Of a stretch of DNA of 45,689 nucleotides, positions 15,954 through 22,911 are shown one piece after another; position 1 is the stretch's first letter, and each line of letters opens with the position of its first letter. The DNA comes from DAOTTI01 sp034437795 (lineage in GTDB: Bacteria; Chloroflexota; UBA11872; UBA12225), in contig DAOTTI010000025.1 in NCBI GenBank assembly GCA_034437795.1, forward strand, positions 1-45,689, written 5' to 3'. The position numbers were made by a program, and so were the translations under genes. The notes below the pieces were generated by a model. That model had not been told where the DNA came from. It did no database searches and was given only the letters and a program-made list of their open reading frames with translations.

Positions 15954-16657
15954 ACGGCGAGGGCGACGAACGGGGGGATGGTGGTCGCCTGGCGCCGAAT
16001 GCGCCAGGGTTGAACGCACAGGCGAAAGAGCCAGTCCAATCCCGCCCGCCGGATGAACAGGGGCGCTCGCGGGACGCGGCCGGACATGAAGTCCAGGGCC
16101 CCTCCCACCCCGATGGCCACGCCGACGTCCAGCGCCGCCAGATTGCGGGCGATCCACCGCTCCTGCTTCGGCGCGCCGTAGGCCACGAAGAGCAGGTCGC
16201 ACCGTCCCGCCCGCCGGACCGCCTCCACCGTAGCCGCGTCGCCGGCCGGGGACGCATCGCCGGCGAAGGTCCCCACCACCTGCAGCCGCGGCAGGCGCCG
16301 GCGCAGGGCCGCGGCCGCCTGATCGGCCACACCCGGGGCCGCGCCCAGCAGGAACAGGCGCCAGCCACGGGCCGGAGCCCGCTCCACCAGCCCGTAACAG
16401 AGGTCGGTACCCCGCACCTGCTCCCGCAGGCGCTGGCCGGCGAGGCGCGCCGCTAGGAGCAGGCCCACCCCGTCCGGAATGGAGAGATCGGCGGCGTTCA
16501 GGATGCGCCGAAACTCCGCGTCACGCCGTGCCAGCATCACAAACTCTGGATTGGGCGTCACCACGTAGCGCGGCCGGCCGGAGTCGATGAGTGCAGCACA
16601 GCGGTCCAGTGCCTCGTTATAGGTCACGTCATCGACCCGCACGCCGAGGATGTCCAT
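15896..16657 (-). CDS. WecG/TagA/CpsF-family glycosyltransferase
   Basis: A 253-residue glycosyltransferase family 26 enzyme. In characterised members it transfers ManNAc or ManNAcA from UDP to the lipid-linked GlcNAc made by TagO/WecA. Typical motifs are TPNPEFVMLARRD (residues 34-46), SIPDGVGLLLAARL (59-72), LFLLGAAPGVADQAA, VAYGAPKQERWI and GVGGALDFMSG. Start at ATG 16657. It is on the opposite strand to the rest of the cluster and its end overlaps tagO. It diverges from the UDP-HexNAc dehydrogenase gene across 187 bp of inverted phrase repeats. TagO, TagA and a UDP-ManNAc-type dehydrogenase side by side support a GlcNAc-ManNAc(A) linkage unit. Confidence 0.92.
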   Translation of the reverse strand: MDILGVRVDDVTYNEALDRCAALIDSGRPRYVVTPNPEFVMLARRDAEFRRILNAADLSIPDGVGLLLAARLAGQRLREQVRGTDLCYGLVERAPARGWRLFLLGAAPGVADQAAAALRRRLPRLQVVGTFAGDASPAGDAATVEAVRRAGRCDLLFVAYGAPKQERWIARNLAALDVGVAIGVGGALDFMSGRVPRAPLFIRRAGLDWLFRLCVQPWRIRRQATTIPPFVALAVYEAVRRRLGPRPAVRSRT

Positions 16658-16844
16658 CGGAGGTTCGCTCGCTGCGCTCGCGGTGATGAGGGAGAGATCC
16701 GGCGTGGCGCGCCTGGGATCAAGTGGTGATCAGGTAGTGATCCGCTCGCTGCGCTCGCGGTGATCAAGTTGTAGCGCACAATCCCCACCTGACCACCACC
16801 TGACCACCGCCTGACCACTACCTGATCATCATCACTTGACCATC
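16658..16844. repeat. Divergent promoter region filled with repeats
   Basis: The exact 22-mer starting CGCTCGCTGCGCTCGCGGTG occurs at 16666 and 16743. AAGTGGTGATCAGGTAGTGATC (about 16720-16742) is inverted against CACTACCTGATCATCATCACTT (about 16816-16837). Between them lies a tandem of ACCTGACCACC words (16787-16825). The two arms could pair over the divergent start region of tagA and the dehydrogenase and may act as an operator. Confidence 0.6.
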
Positions 16845-18320
16845 ATGAACCTGCTGGACAAGATCCGTGAGCGCCGGGCGCTCGTCTCCGTCATCGGCCT
16901 GGGCTACGCCGGCCTGCCCCTGGCGGTGAGCTTCGCCGGCGCCGGCTTCCGCGTGCTGGGGATCGACACCGACCAGGCGCGCGTCGACCACCTCAACCGC
17001 GGCATATCTCCGGTACAGGATGTCCCCTCCGCCAGGCTGGCCGCCGCCGTGCGGGAAGGGCGCTTCCAGGCCAGCAGCGACTATGGCGCCCTTGCCGCGG
17101 CCGATACGGTCACCATCTGCGTCCCCACCCCGCTGGGGCCGGGCCACCTGCCTGACCTCTCGTACGTCGAGCGCGCCGTGGACGGCCTGGCGCCCTGCGT
17201 CCATCGCGACCAGCTCATCGTCCTGGAAAGCACGACCTATCCCGGAACGACCGAGGAGCTGATCCAGCCCCGCCTGGAGGCGGGCGGGCTCCGCGCCGGA
17301 CAGGACTTCTATCTCGGCTTCGCCCCCGAGCGGATCGACCCCGGGGCGACCAGCAGCCAGGGGTTCACCCTGGCCACCGTCCCCAGGCTGGTCGCCGGCG
17401 CCACGCCACGCTGCCGCCAGCACGTCGAGGCCCTGTACCAGACGATCGTCGAGCGCGTCGTCCCCGTGTCGTCACTCAAGACGGCGGAGATGGCCAAGCT
17501 GGTAGAGAACGCCTTCCGCATGGTCAACATCGCCTTCGCCAACGAGGTGGCGCTGATGTGCGACGTCCTGGGCCTCGACGTCTGGGAGGTGATCGACGCG
17601 GCCGCCACCAAGCCATACGGGTTTCTGGCCCACTACCCCGGGCCAGGGCTCGGGGGCCACTGCATCCCCGTGGACCCTTACTACCTGGCCTGGAAGCTCA
17701 AGACGCTCGACTACACCGCCCGCTTCATCGAGCTGGCCGGTGAGATCAATCGCGCCATGCCGGCGTTCGTCGTCTCGCGGGTGGCCGGCGCCCTGGAGCG
17801 CCGCGGTCAGACCCTGCGCGGCGCCCGCGTGCTGGTGCTGGGCGTGACCTACAAGCGGGACGTGGCGGACACCCGCGAATCGCCCAGCCTGGACGTGCTC
17901 GCCCTCCTGATCGAGCGGGGCGCCTGCGTCAGCTACCACGACCCCTACGTGCCCTCGGTGGCCGTGCGCGTGCGAGACCGGTCCCCCGCAGTGGCCGGCA
18001 CACCTGTCGGATCGAGACCCGTCCAGCCGGCCCTCGATGACGCGCCCCCGTCGATCCGCGGCGACGGCCGGTCGGCGCCGGCCGGCCGCCCGGCGTCGAT
18101 GGCGGACGCCGCCATCCACGCGGACGTGGGCGGGGTCATTCACCGCCTGGAGCGCGCCGCCCTGATGGAGGCGCTGGCCGAAGCCGACTGTGTCGTCATT
18201 GCGACCGACCACACGGCCTACGACTGGGAGACCATCGCGTCCTGCAGCCGTTTAATCGTTGACACGCGCAACGCCCTTCGCCACGTCAGGGCCCCCCGCG
18301 CCGAGATCGTCAAGCTGTAG
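16845..18320 (+). CDS. UDP-N-acetylhexosamine (ManNAc/GlcNAc) 6-dehydrogenase, WecC/WbpA-like
   Basis: A 491-residue NAD-dependent UDP-sugar dehydrogenase that oxidises C6 of a UDP-HexNAc to the uronic acid. The N-terminal NAD motif is VIGLGYAGLPLA, followed by TICVPTPLG, then ESTTYPGTTEE. The catalytic Cys273 lies in GLGGHCIPVDPYYLAWK. The C-terminal domain has VLVLGVTYKRDVADTRESPS and later CVVIATDHTAYDWE. Between roughly residues 375 and 428 there is an extra Arg/Pro/Ala-rich stretch that interrupts the C-terminal UDP-binding domain and makes the protein longer than the usual ~430 residues. ATG 16845 is preferred over TTG 16836. Product with TagO/TagA: a ManNAcA-containing polymer, by inference. 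Confidence 0.9.
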   Translation: MNLLDKIRERRALVSVIGLGYAGLPLAVSFAGAGFRVLGIDTDQARVDHLNRGISPVQDVPSARLAAAVREGRFQASSDYGALAAADTVTICVPTPLGPGHLPDLSYVERAVDGLAPCVHRDQLIVLESTTYPGTTEELIQPRLEAGGLRAGQDFYLGFAPERIDPGATSSQGFTLATVPRLVAGATPRCRQHVEALYQTIVERVVPVSSLKTAEMAKLVENAFRMVNIAFANEVALMCDVLGLDVWEVIDAAATKPYGFLAHYPGPGLGGHCIPVDPYYLAWKLKTLDYTARFIELAGEINRAMPAFVVSRVAGALERRGQTLRGARVLVLGVTYKRDVADTRESPSLDVLALLIERGACVSYHDPYVPSVAVRVRDRSPAVAGTPVGSRPVQPALDDAPPSIRGDGRSAPAGRPASMADAAIHADVGGVIHRLERAALMEALAEADCVVIATDHTAYDWETIASCSRLIVDTRNALRHVRAPRAEIVKL

Positions 18321-18331
18321 CGCGCCGCACG

Positions 18332-19297
18332 ATGGCTTCCTTCGCCCGCCGGACCATCCTGGCCTTGATCCTGTTCCTTGGCCTGCTGGTGCTGCCTGCC
18401 GGCGCCGGCGTCGCGCTCTATCTCGCGCTCGGCGACGTCGTCAACGGCGCCCTGTCGTCGATGAGCGCGGCGCCCCTCCCCCCGACGACGATCGAGGTGC
18501 CGGAGTGGGCGCCCAAGGGGAGGATCAACTTCCTGCTCCTTGGCTCTGACCAGCGGGACGGCGAGACCAGCCTGCCGCGGACCGACACCATCATCGTCGC
18601 CACCATCGACCCCGACAAGCGCACTGCGGGGCTGCTGTCCCTGCCCCGCGACCTCTGGGTCACCATCCCCGGCTACGGCAACGACCGCATCAACGCCGCC
18701 TTTGAGCTGGGCGAGGCCACCAAGCGAGGAGGGGGACCGGAGCTGGTCCGGCGCACGGTGGAGGAGTTGCTCGGCGTGCCGATCCACCACTACGTGCTGA
18801 TTGGCTTTGCCGGGTTCGAGCGGCTGGTCAACCAGGTGGGCGGGGTCATCGTGGACATTGAGCGTCCGATCAAAGACGACGAGTACCCCGACCAGAACTA
18901 CAGCGTGCGCCGCATCTTCTTCCAGCCGGGGCTGCAGCGTCTGGACGGCGAGACGGCGCTCTGGTACGTCCGCACACGCCACGCCGACAGCGATTTCGGG
19001 CGCGCGCGCCGGCAGCAGCAGTTCCTGCTGGCCCTGCGCCGGCAGGCCCTCCAGCTCGATCTGCTGCCCAAGGCCCCCAGTCTCCTGGCCAGCCTGGCCG
19101 ACGCGGTGAAGACCGACCTCCGCCCGGCGGAGATACTGGCCCTGGCCAGGATTGCGAAGGACATCGACGCCTCGCAGGTCGTCAATCGGGTAGTAGACGA
19201 AACGATGACCACCCACTGGGTCACGCCGGCCGGCGCGCAGGTCGAGGTGCCCGACCGCGCCGCGCTGCGGGCCCTGGTGCGAGAGGTCTTCGGCTAA
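18332..19297 (+). CDS. LytR-CpsA-Psr (LCP) family glycopolymer ligase
   Basis: A 321-residue membrane-anchored LCP protein. One transmembrane helix (about residues 8-31) is followed by an extracytoplasmic catalytic domain. Family motifs are INFLLLGSDQRDGETSLPRTDTI (read in two parts: LLLGSDQRD and LPRTDTI), LSLPRDLWVTIPGYGNDRIN, and LDGETALWYVRTRHADSDFGRARRQQQ. They contain the conserved Arg and Asp residues that bind the polyprenyl pyrophosphate and Mg. LCP enzymes attach lipid-linked glycopolymers to the cell wall, which fits its position 11 bp after the UDP-sugar dehydrogenase. It probably shares that transcript. It is the last gene of the surface-polymer cluster. Confidence 0.93.
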   Translation: MASFARRTILALILFLGLLVLPAGAGVALYLALGDVVNGALSSMSAAPLPPTTIEVPEWAPKGRINFLLLGSDQRDGETSLPRTDTIIVATIDPDKRTAGLLSLPRDLWVTIPGYGNDRINAAFELGEATKRGGGPELVRRTVEELLGVPIHHYVLIGFAGFERLVNQVGGVIVDIERPIKDDEYPDQNYSVRRIFFQPGLQRLDGETALWYVRTRHADSDFGRARRQQQFLLALRRQALQLDLLPKAPSLLASLADAVKTDLRPAEILALARIAKDIDASQVVNRVVDETMTTHWVTPAGAQVEVPDRAALRALVREVFG

Positions 19298-19315
19298 CCG
19301 CCCCCAAGCGGAAGG

Positions 19316-19458
19316 TCCTCTCTCCCTAGGGACCCGTTCCGTCTCCGTCTGAAAGCGTCCCTCTCCCCGTGGAAGCGTTCCCTCTCCCTGTGGGAGAGGG
19401 CTAGGGTGAGGGCTCCTCACTCGCTACTCGCCACTCGCTACTCGCCACTCGCTACTCA
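19316..19458. repeat. Dispersed palindromes and CTACTCGCCACTCG phrase array
   Basis: Three CCCTCTCC-type fragments (starting about 19318, 19358 and 19378) are followed by the full element with tail GGTGAGGGCTCC. Then comes a tandem of CTCGCTACTCGCCA words, 19417-19457, ending 5 bp before the stop of the downstream minus-strand gene. Confidence 0.65.
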
Positions 19459-19463
19459 CACCG

Positions 19464-19847
19464 TTAGCTCAGGATCCGCCAGGCCGCCAGCGCAAACAGC
19501 ACCTGCGCCAGCACACTCACGGCCAGGACGAGGCGCGCCAGGACGCGGTCGTGCGGGCTGGTCAGGGTGGCGACGAGCGCATTCATGGCCCAGATCAGCA
19601 CGCCGATCAGGGGCAGCTTGAAGATCTCCGACTTGCTGCCGATGAGATCGACCTCGCCATAAGGATTGAAGTGGATGGCGATCAGGTCCGGCAGGGTCTC
19701 GAAGCGGCTCCAGAGCGCGAAGGCCAGCGCGCCGTTCAGGCCGAGGGCCAGCACAGCCAGCATGACCGACCAGCGATCGGCCCAGATCGGGCGCCGCAGG
19801 TCGCGCGCCGGCGCTAGGAGACGCGACAAGAGGCGAAATGAGCTCAT
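19464..19847 (-). CDS. DUF1648-domain membrane protein
   Basis: A 127-residue inner-membrane protein with three hydrophobic segments (about residues 27-48, 77-95 and 103-124). The loop after the first helix reads LPDLIAIHFNPYGEVDLIGSK. This is the DUF1648 signature (LP-x-x-I-x-x-H-F-N-x-x-G-x-x-D), found for example in SdpI-like proteins. Function is unknown. SdpI homologues confer immunity to a killing factor, but most DUF1648 proteins are uncharacterised. ATG 19847 is chosen because the first helix follows. There is no clear Shine-Dalgarno. It has no operon partner. Confidence 0.8.
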   Translation of the reverse strand: MSSFRLLSRLLAPARDLRRPIWADRWSVMLAVLALGLNGALAFALWSRFETLPDLIAIHFNPYGEVDLIGSKSEIFKLPLIGVLIWAMNALVATLTSPHDRVLARLVLAVSVLAQVLFALAAWRILS

Positions 19848-20068
19848 CGGTGCGCCGAAGCAAGCGGGAAGCGCGCTGCTCGCGGAGCGTGCGGCCCCGT
19901 CTCTGGGGCAGCCACCCGCCGCCATGCGCTGCTGAAGGGTACCGGATGCAGCCGCCCCTGCTCCGGCGCAGCGAGGGGCCCGTGGGCCAGCGCCTGGTGC
20001 GATCCAGAGCGTACGCGCGTCCCCCTGCCCTCGAAGTGAATAAGGGACACGGAAGACCGATGGAAACG

Positions 20069-20100
20069 GACGGAGCCCCGGCCTGAGCCGGGGCTCCGTC
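20069..20100. terminator. Perfect 14-bp GC-rich hairpin
   Basis: GACGGAGCCCCGGC (20069-20082), loop CTGA, GCCGGGGCTCCGTC (20087-20100). On the minus strand it is followed by CGTTTCC. It is the end of the possible structured RNA described next. Confidence 0.6.
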
Positions 20101-20450
20101 GCAATGTGTCTGATCCAGGACTCCCGCCCTCCGGCATACGCCGTACACCCGGGGCCGTCCGCCGGCACCATCAGGCGGACCGTTTCCTGGCCCCGCTCAC
20201 GAGGGCTCGCCTGCGGTCGTCCCGCGCCCAGGGAGGCAAGGCCCCCTGGGCGCCTGCCTGTCAACCTGCAGGACCCCAAAGAGCAGGTGAGGACGCTTTC
20301 TTGGCCACGCAGCCCACGCACTACGGATCATCTTGCGACCCCGGTCCTCAAGGCTGCTCGGAGGCCTTCACCTCCTTTCCCTTGCACTCCTTACGATAGC
20401 TGGCGATCGTAAGATGGGCGTTAAAACGCTGAAAGAAGGGCCCATTTCTC
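20069..20450 (-). ncRNA. Possible structured RNA of unknown class
   Basis: The ~800-bp gap 19848-20645 has no convincing protein gene, yet 20069-20450 is rich in strong stems when read on the minus strand. There is GCGCCCAGGG/CCCTGGGCGC (20225-20234 with 20245-20254), then two related segments GGCCAAGAAAGCGTCC and GGCCAGGAAACGGTCC about 130 nt apart, and finally the 14-bp terminator-like hairpin. I compared it by eye with conserved cores of RNase P, tmRNA, SRP RNA and common riboswitches and found no match. It could be a non-coding RNA of about 350-380 nt or simply a decayed repeat region. Confidence 0.3.
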
Positions 20451-20586
20451 GTCTTGTTCTGGTCTTGAGTGCGTGCTGGTGAGCCCGTGCAGGGCAGGCC
20501 ACGGCTTCTTCGACGATCGACGAGAGGGCGCGCCAACACGAATGTCCCGACGGATACTTGGCGCTGTCCCAGACGACCGCTCTGGG

Positions 20587-20632
20587 AGAGAGCATGCCCT
20601 CTCCCAGAGGCCGAGGGTGAGGGCCCCACTGG
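20587..20632. repeat. Dispersed palindromic element
   Basis: TCTGGGAGAG and CTCTCCCAGA are arranged as an extended dyad, followed by the family tail CGAGGGTGAGGGCC. One copy of the window-wide intergenic repeat. Confidence 0.6.
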
Positions 20633-20645
20633 CGACGAGCCCAAG

Positions 20646-20834
20646 CTAGGGACGCCCGCGCGCCTCCCGCCGTAGCTCGGTCAGCTCCTCGCGCAAGCTG
20701 TCAAGGCGCTCGCGCAGGCGCCGTTGCGTCCGCACGCTCGGCGGCCGGCGCGTCCCAAGCCGCAGCACCTTGCCCCGCATGGCGGCAAACTCACGCCGCA
20801 AGCGTTCCAGTTCTTGCTCTGCCTCCCGTCCCAT
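20646..20834 (-). CDS. Small coiled-coil protein
   Basis: A 62-residue, highly charged protein of two amphipathic helices, EAEQELERLRREFAAMRGKV and RRLRERLDSLREELTELRRE, separated by a basic TRRPPS turn. This is typical of a short antiparallel coiled coil. No family is recognised and no clear Shine-Dalgarno precedes ATG 20834. Its heptad regularity argues for a real gene. It lies alone, downstream of a CAT-anticodon tRNA transcribed in the same direction. Confidence 0.45.
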   Translation of the reverse strand: MGREAEQELERLRREFAAMRGKVLRLGTRRPPSVRTQRRLRERLDSLREELTELRREARGRP

Positions 20835-20945
20835 ACCATCATCGTACTGGCTTTGCGCCCGACGGCGCCATGCGGCCTATCCCGAGGCCCAGCCGGCTGG
20901 CACAGGGACGATACGTTAGCAGATACGCTGACAGAAGATGACCAA

Positions 20946-20973
20946 CGGCCCATCCCGGGCGGGGGATGGGCCG
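20946..20973. terminator. Hairpin downstream of tRNA-Met(CAT)
   Basis: CGGCCCATCCC (20946-20956) pairs with GGGATGGGCCG (20963-20973) across a 6-nt loop, 22 bp past the tRNA 3' end. On the plus strand it is followed by TTTCTTCTC, so it may work in both directions. Confidence 0.65.
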
Positions 20974-20994
20974 TTTCTTCTCTGGGGAAGAGGG

Positions 20995-21066
20995 TGCCAG
21001 GGGTCGGATTCGAACCGACGACCAAGGGCTTATGAGTCCCCTGCTCTACCACTGAGCTACCCTGGC
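20995..21066 (-). tRNA. tRNA-Met (anticodon CAT, elongator-like)
   Basis: A cloverleaf is readable on the minus strand: acceptor GCCAGGG/CCCTGGC, D-stem GCTC/GAGC, anticodon loop CTCATAA, T-arm GTCGG-TTCGAAT-CCGAC, discriminator A. No CCA is encoded. G1-C72 is paired, so it is not an initiator. Positions 4-5 are A-G, unlike tRNA-Ile2. The top of the anticodon stem has an A31-G39 mismatch. Confidence 0.93.
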
Positions 21067-21301
21067 GGCCACAAGGCGCGCTTTCGAGACGCAATTGGCG
21101 CTCCGGCTCCTGCGCCGGCCTCCCTGGCCTCAGCCCTGAAATTCTATCAGACAGGCGCCGCTGGAAAGGCGGCGACACTCGAGAGGGGCTGTGTCCCATC
21201 GCAGGTACGCCGGCCGTGGGAGCGGGCCCCACACGGCGGCGCCCGCCAAGCCGGCAGCCGCCACACGGCCCGGTCAAGCCCGCGTGAGCAGGCATGGCAA
21301 G

Positions 21302-21806
21302 TCTCACCCCACGCCAGGGCGGAATGGGTGTGGGCGTCCGTCTCCGCCGAGTTGCACGAGTGTTCTCATCCCACGCCAGGGTGGACCGCGCAGCACGGAT
21401 TCATGGTCGTGGCCAGCCATGATCATGCGGCGCTCGTGCCTCGGACGAGCCAACCGATTACTCACCAGCCGGACCCTCACCCACTCCCTGTGGGAGAAGG
21501 AACTGCAGGGCGGCGAGGGCCGCCCGCCTCGCGGCCCCGTACCCTCTGCCCCAGCGAGAGGGAGCCCCAGGCCAATTCGGGCGGTCCCATATGCCCCCTT
21601 ATCTCTCCCACAGGGGAGGGCAGTAGGTCTGGCCCTTTGTTGCGGTACTCCAAACCCTTGCCCTCTCCCACAGGGAAGGGCAGGGCGCGCCACCGGATCG
21701 GCTCATGGACCTCCACCCTTACCCTCTCTTACAGGGAAAGGCAGTCCTGGCAGCACGGGGCGGCGGCGTGGTTCCCCCCTTTACCCTCTCCCACAGGGAA
21801 AGGCAA
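21302..21806. repeat. Regularly spaced degenerate repeat array (pitch ~60 bp)
   Basis: The 764-bp gap 21067-21830 has no supported gene. It contains eight repeat units starting at about 21302, 21364, 21480, 21542, 21601, 21661, 21722 and 21784. The interval is 59-62 bp, with one empty slot near 21422. The last three are nearly identical (CCCTCTCCCACAGGGAAAGG, preceded by CCCTTA/G). The first two are a variant (CTCAYCCCACGCCAGGGYGG). The ~33-38-bp intervals are unrelated to each other. The repeat has internal dyad symmetry and also occurs singly elsewhere in the window. Confidence 0.7.
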
Positions 21807-21830
21807 CTGTTCGCCGGCGACGAACACTCC

Positions 21831-22589
21831 TCAGTCAATCACCTGCTTGGACGACGGCACGCAGAGCATCCTGGCGCCGGCAATGGCGAGCTGCTCAATC
21901 CCAAACTGGTTGCGCACCCACCGCGCCCGCATCCCCTGCTGGCCCAGGATCGTGTAGCAGGCCAGATGGGCGTCTGGGTGCTCAACCGGCGTGACCACTC
22001 CGTTGTGCTCCTTCTTGGCCGGGTTGCAGAAGAGCGCCGGCATGGTCACCCCCACGATCTCCCCCAGGAACTCGTCCCGCAGCCCTACCGCCTGGTTCAC
22101 CGCGGGGCCGGAAGCGCGGTAGCAGACGAAGTGGTCGAGATGGTGCGGACCCTCGGGATGACCCTGCTTCTGCGTCGGCACCGCGAGCCAGTACGGCCCG
22201 TTGACCACCCATGCCTGCTGCGGCCCAAACTGATTGCCGACCAGCACCTGGCGCTGGATCGGCCCCGGTAGGGGCCCCAGCCCGTACATCGTGAGGTGAG
22301 CGTCTGGATCCTTGATCGGTGTCACCGCGCCCGCATGAAACTTGCGGGTGGGGTTACAGAAGCGCATCGCGTTCAGCACGGTGGCGGGGAACCCCGCCTG
22401 GATGAACTGGTCGGCCAGGATCACCTGCTGGTTCCAGGGCGTCTGGTCCTGCGTCAGATAGCACTTGAAGTGGTCCAGCGCTACGCCGTGCGTCGCCTCA
22501 GCCACGCCGCCGGTGAGCGCCGCCAGCGCCATGGCGGCGCCGGCAATGGCGCCGGCGATGCCGGCACGTAGCCAACCTTGCTTGCCCAT
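21831..22589 (-). CDS. Secreted protein with two DUF7450-like repeats
   Basis: A 252-residue exported protein. A Sec signal peptide (residues 1-32) has hydrophobic core AGIAGAIAGAAMALAAL and a likely cut after VAEA. Two homologous halves follow, about 36-140 and 148-252. Each has DHF-x-CY at the start, a FCNP(T/A)-K block (MRFCNPTRKF and ALFCNPAKKEHNG), VTPI/VTPV, then DPDAHLTMY or HPDAHLACY, and ends in xxQFG. The paired cysteines probably form disulfides. I recall this pattern as DUF7450-type, whose function is unknown. Start ATG 22589 has GGGAGG about 6 nt upstream. No operon partner. Confidence 0.75.
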   Translation of the reverse strand: MGKQGWLRAGIAGAIAGAAMALAALTGGVAEATHGVALDHFKCYLTQDQTPWNQQVILADQFIQAGFPATVLNAMRFCNPTRKFHAGAVTPIKDPDAHLTMYGLGPLPGPIQRQVLVGNQFGPQQAWVVNGPYWLAVPTQKQGHPEGPHHLDHFVCYRASGPAVNQAVGLRDEFLGEIVGVTMPALFCNPAKKEHNGVVTPVEHPDAHLACYTILGQQGMRARWVRNQFGIEQLAIAGARMLCVPSSKQVID

Positions 22590-22911
22590 CGCCTGCCTCC
22601 CATCTGTCTATCTGTGCCAAAAATGTAGTGCTGCGCTGCCACCCTCGGCCGCGCCCCTTCCAACCGCCTGCGGTGGCCCGCCCTCCAGTCTGGACCCACG
22701 CCCGCGGTCGCGCCAGCACCTTTCCGCCACAATTCCGCCGCCATTCCGCCATCACCTCGCCCGCCCCCTCGGGCGGGGGCTGGGGTACAATCGGCGCGGC
22801 CAGTGCGGCCGGTGTGGCCCGCTGACGCTTGCCGGTCGTTGATGGGCAGGGCAGCGGGCCGGTGCGGGACCTCGCTCCACCGGGCGCCGCACGCTGGCCC
22901 AGGAGGTGCGG
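22590..22911. promoter_or_regulatory. Divergent promoter region with a TACAAT -10 candidate
   Basis: A 322-bp gap between the secreted protein and the regulator gene. GGGGTACAATCGG places a good -10 (TACAAT, 22786-22791) 120 bp before the regulator start, downstream of a CCCGCCC/GGGCGGG hairpin. No matching -35 is recognisable. Confidence 0.4.

Noticed and set aside
20100..20450. RNase P RNA, tmRNA, SRP RNA or a cobalamin/TPP/c-di-GMP riboswitch
   Set aside because: None of the conserved cores I know (for example GAGGAAAGTCC of RNase P or GGAAGGAAGCAGC-like SRP loops) is present on either strand.
21302..21806. Calling the regular repeats a CRISPR array
   Set aside because: Repeats are degenerate, one slot lacks a repeat, the same palindrome occurs singly across the window and no cas gene is present. 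Kept as a repeat array and a finding instead.
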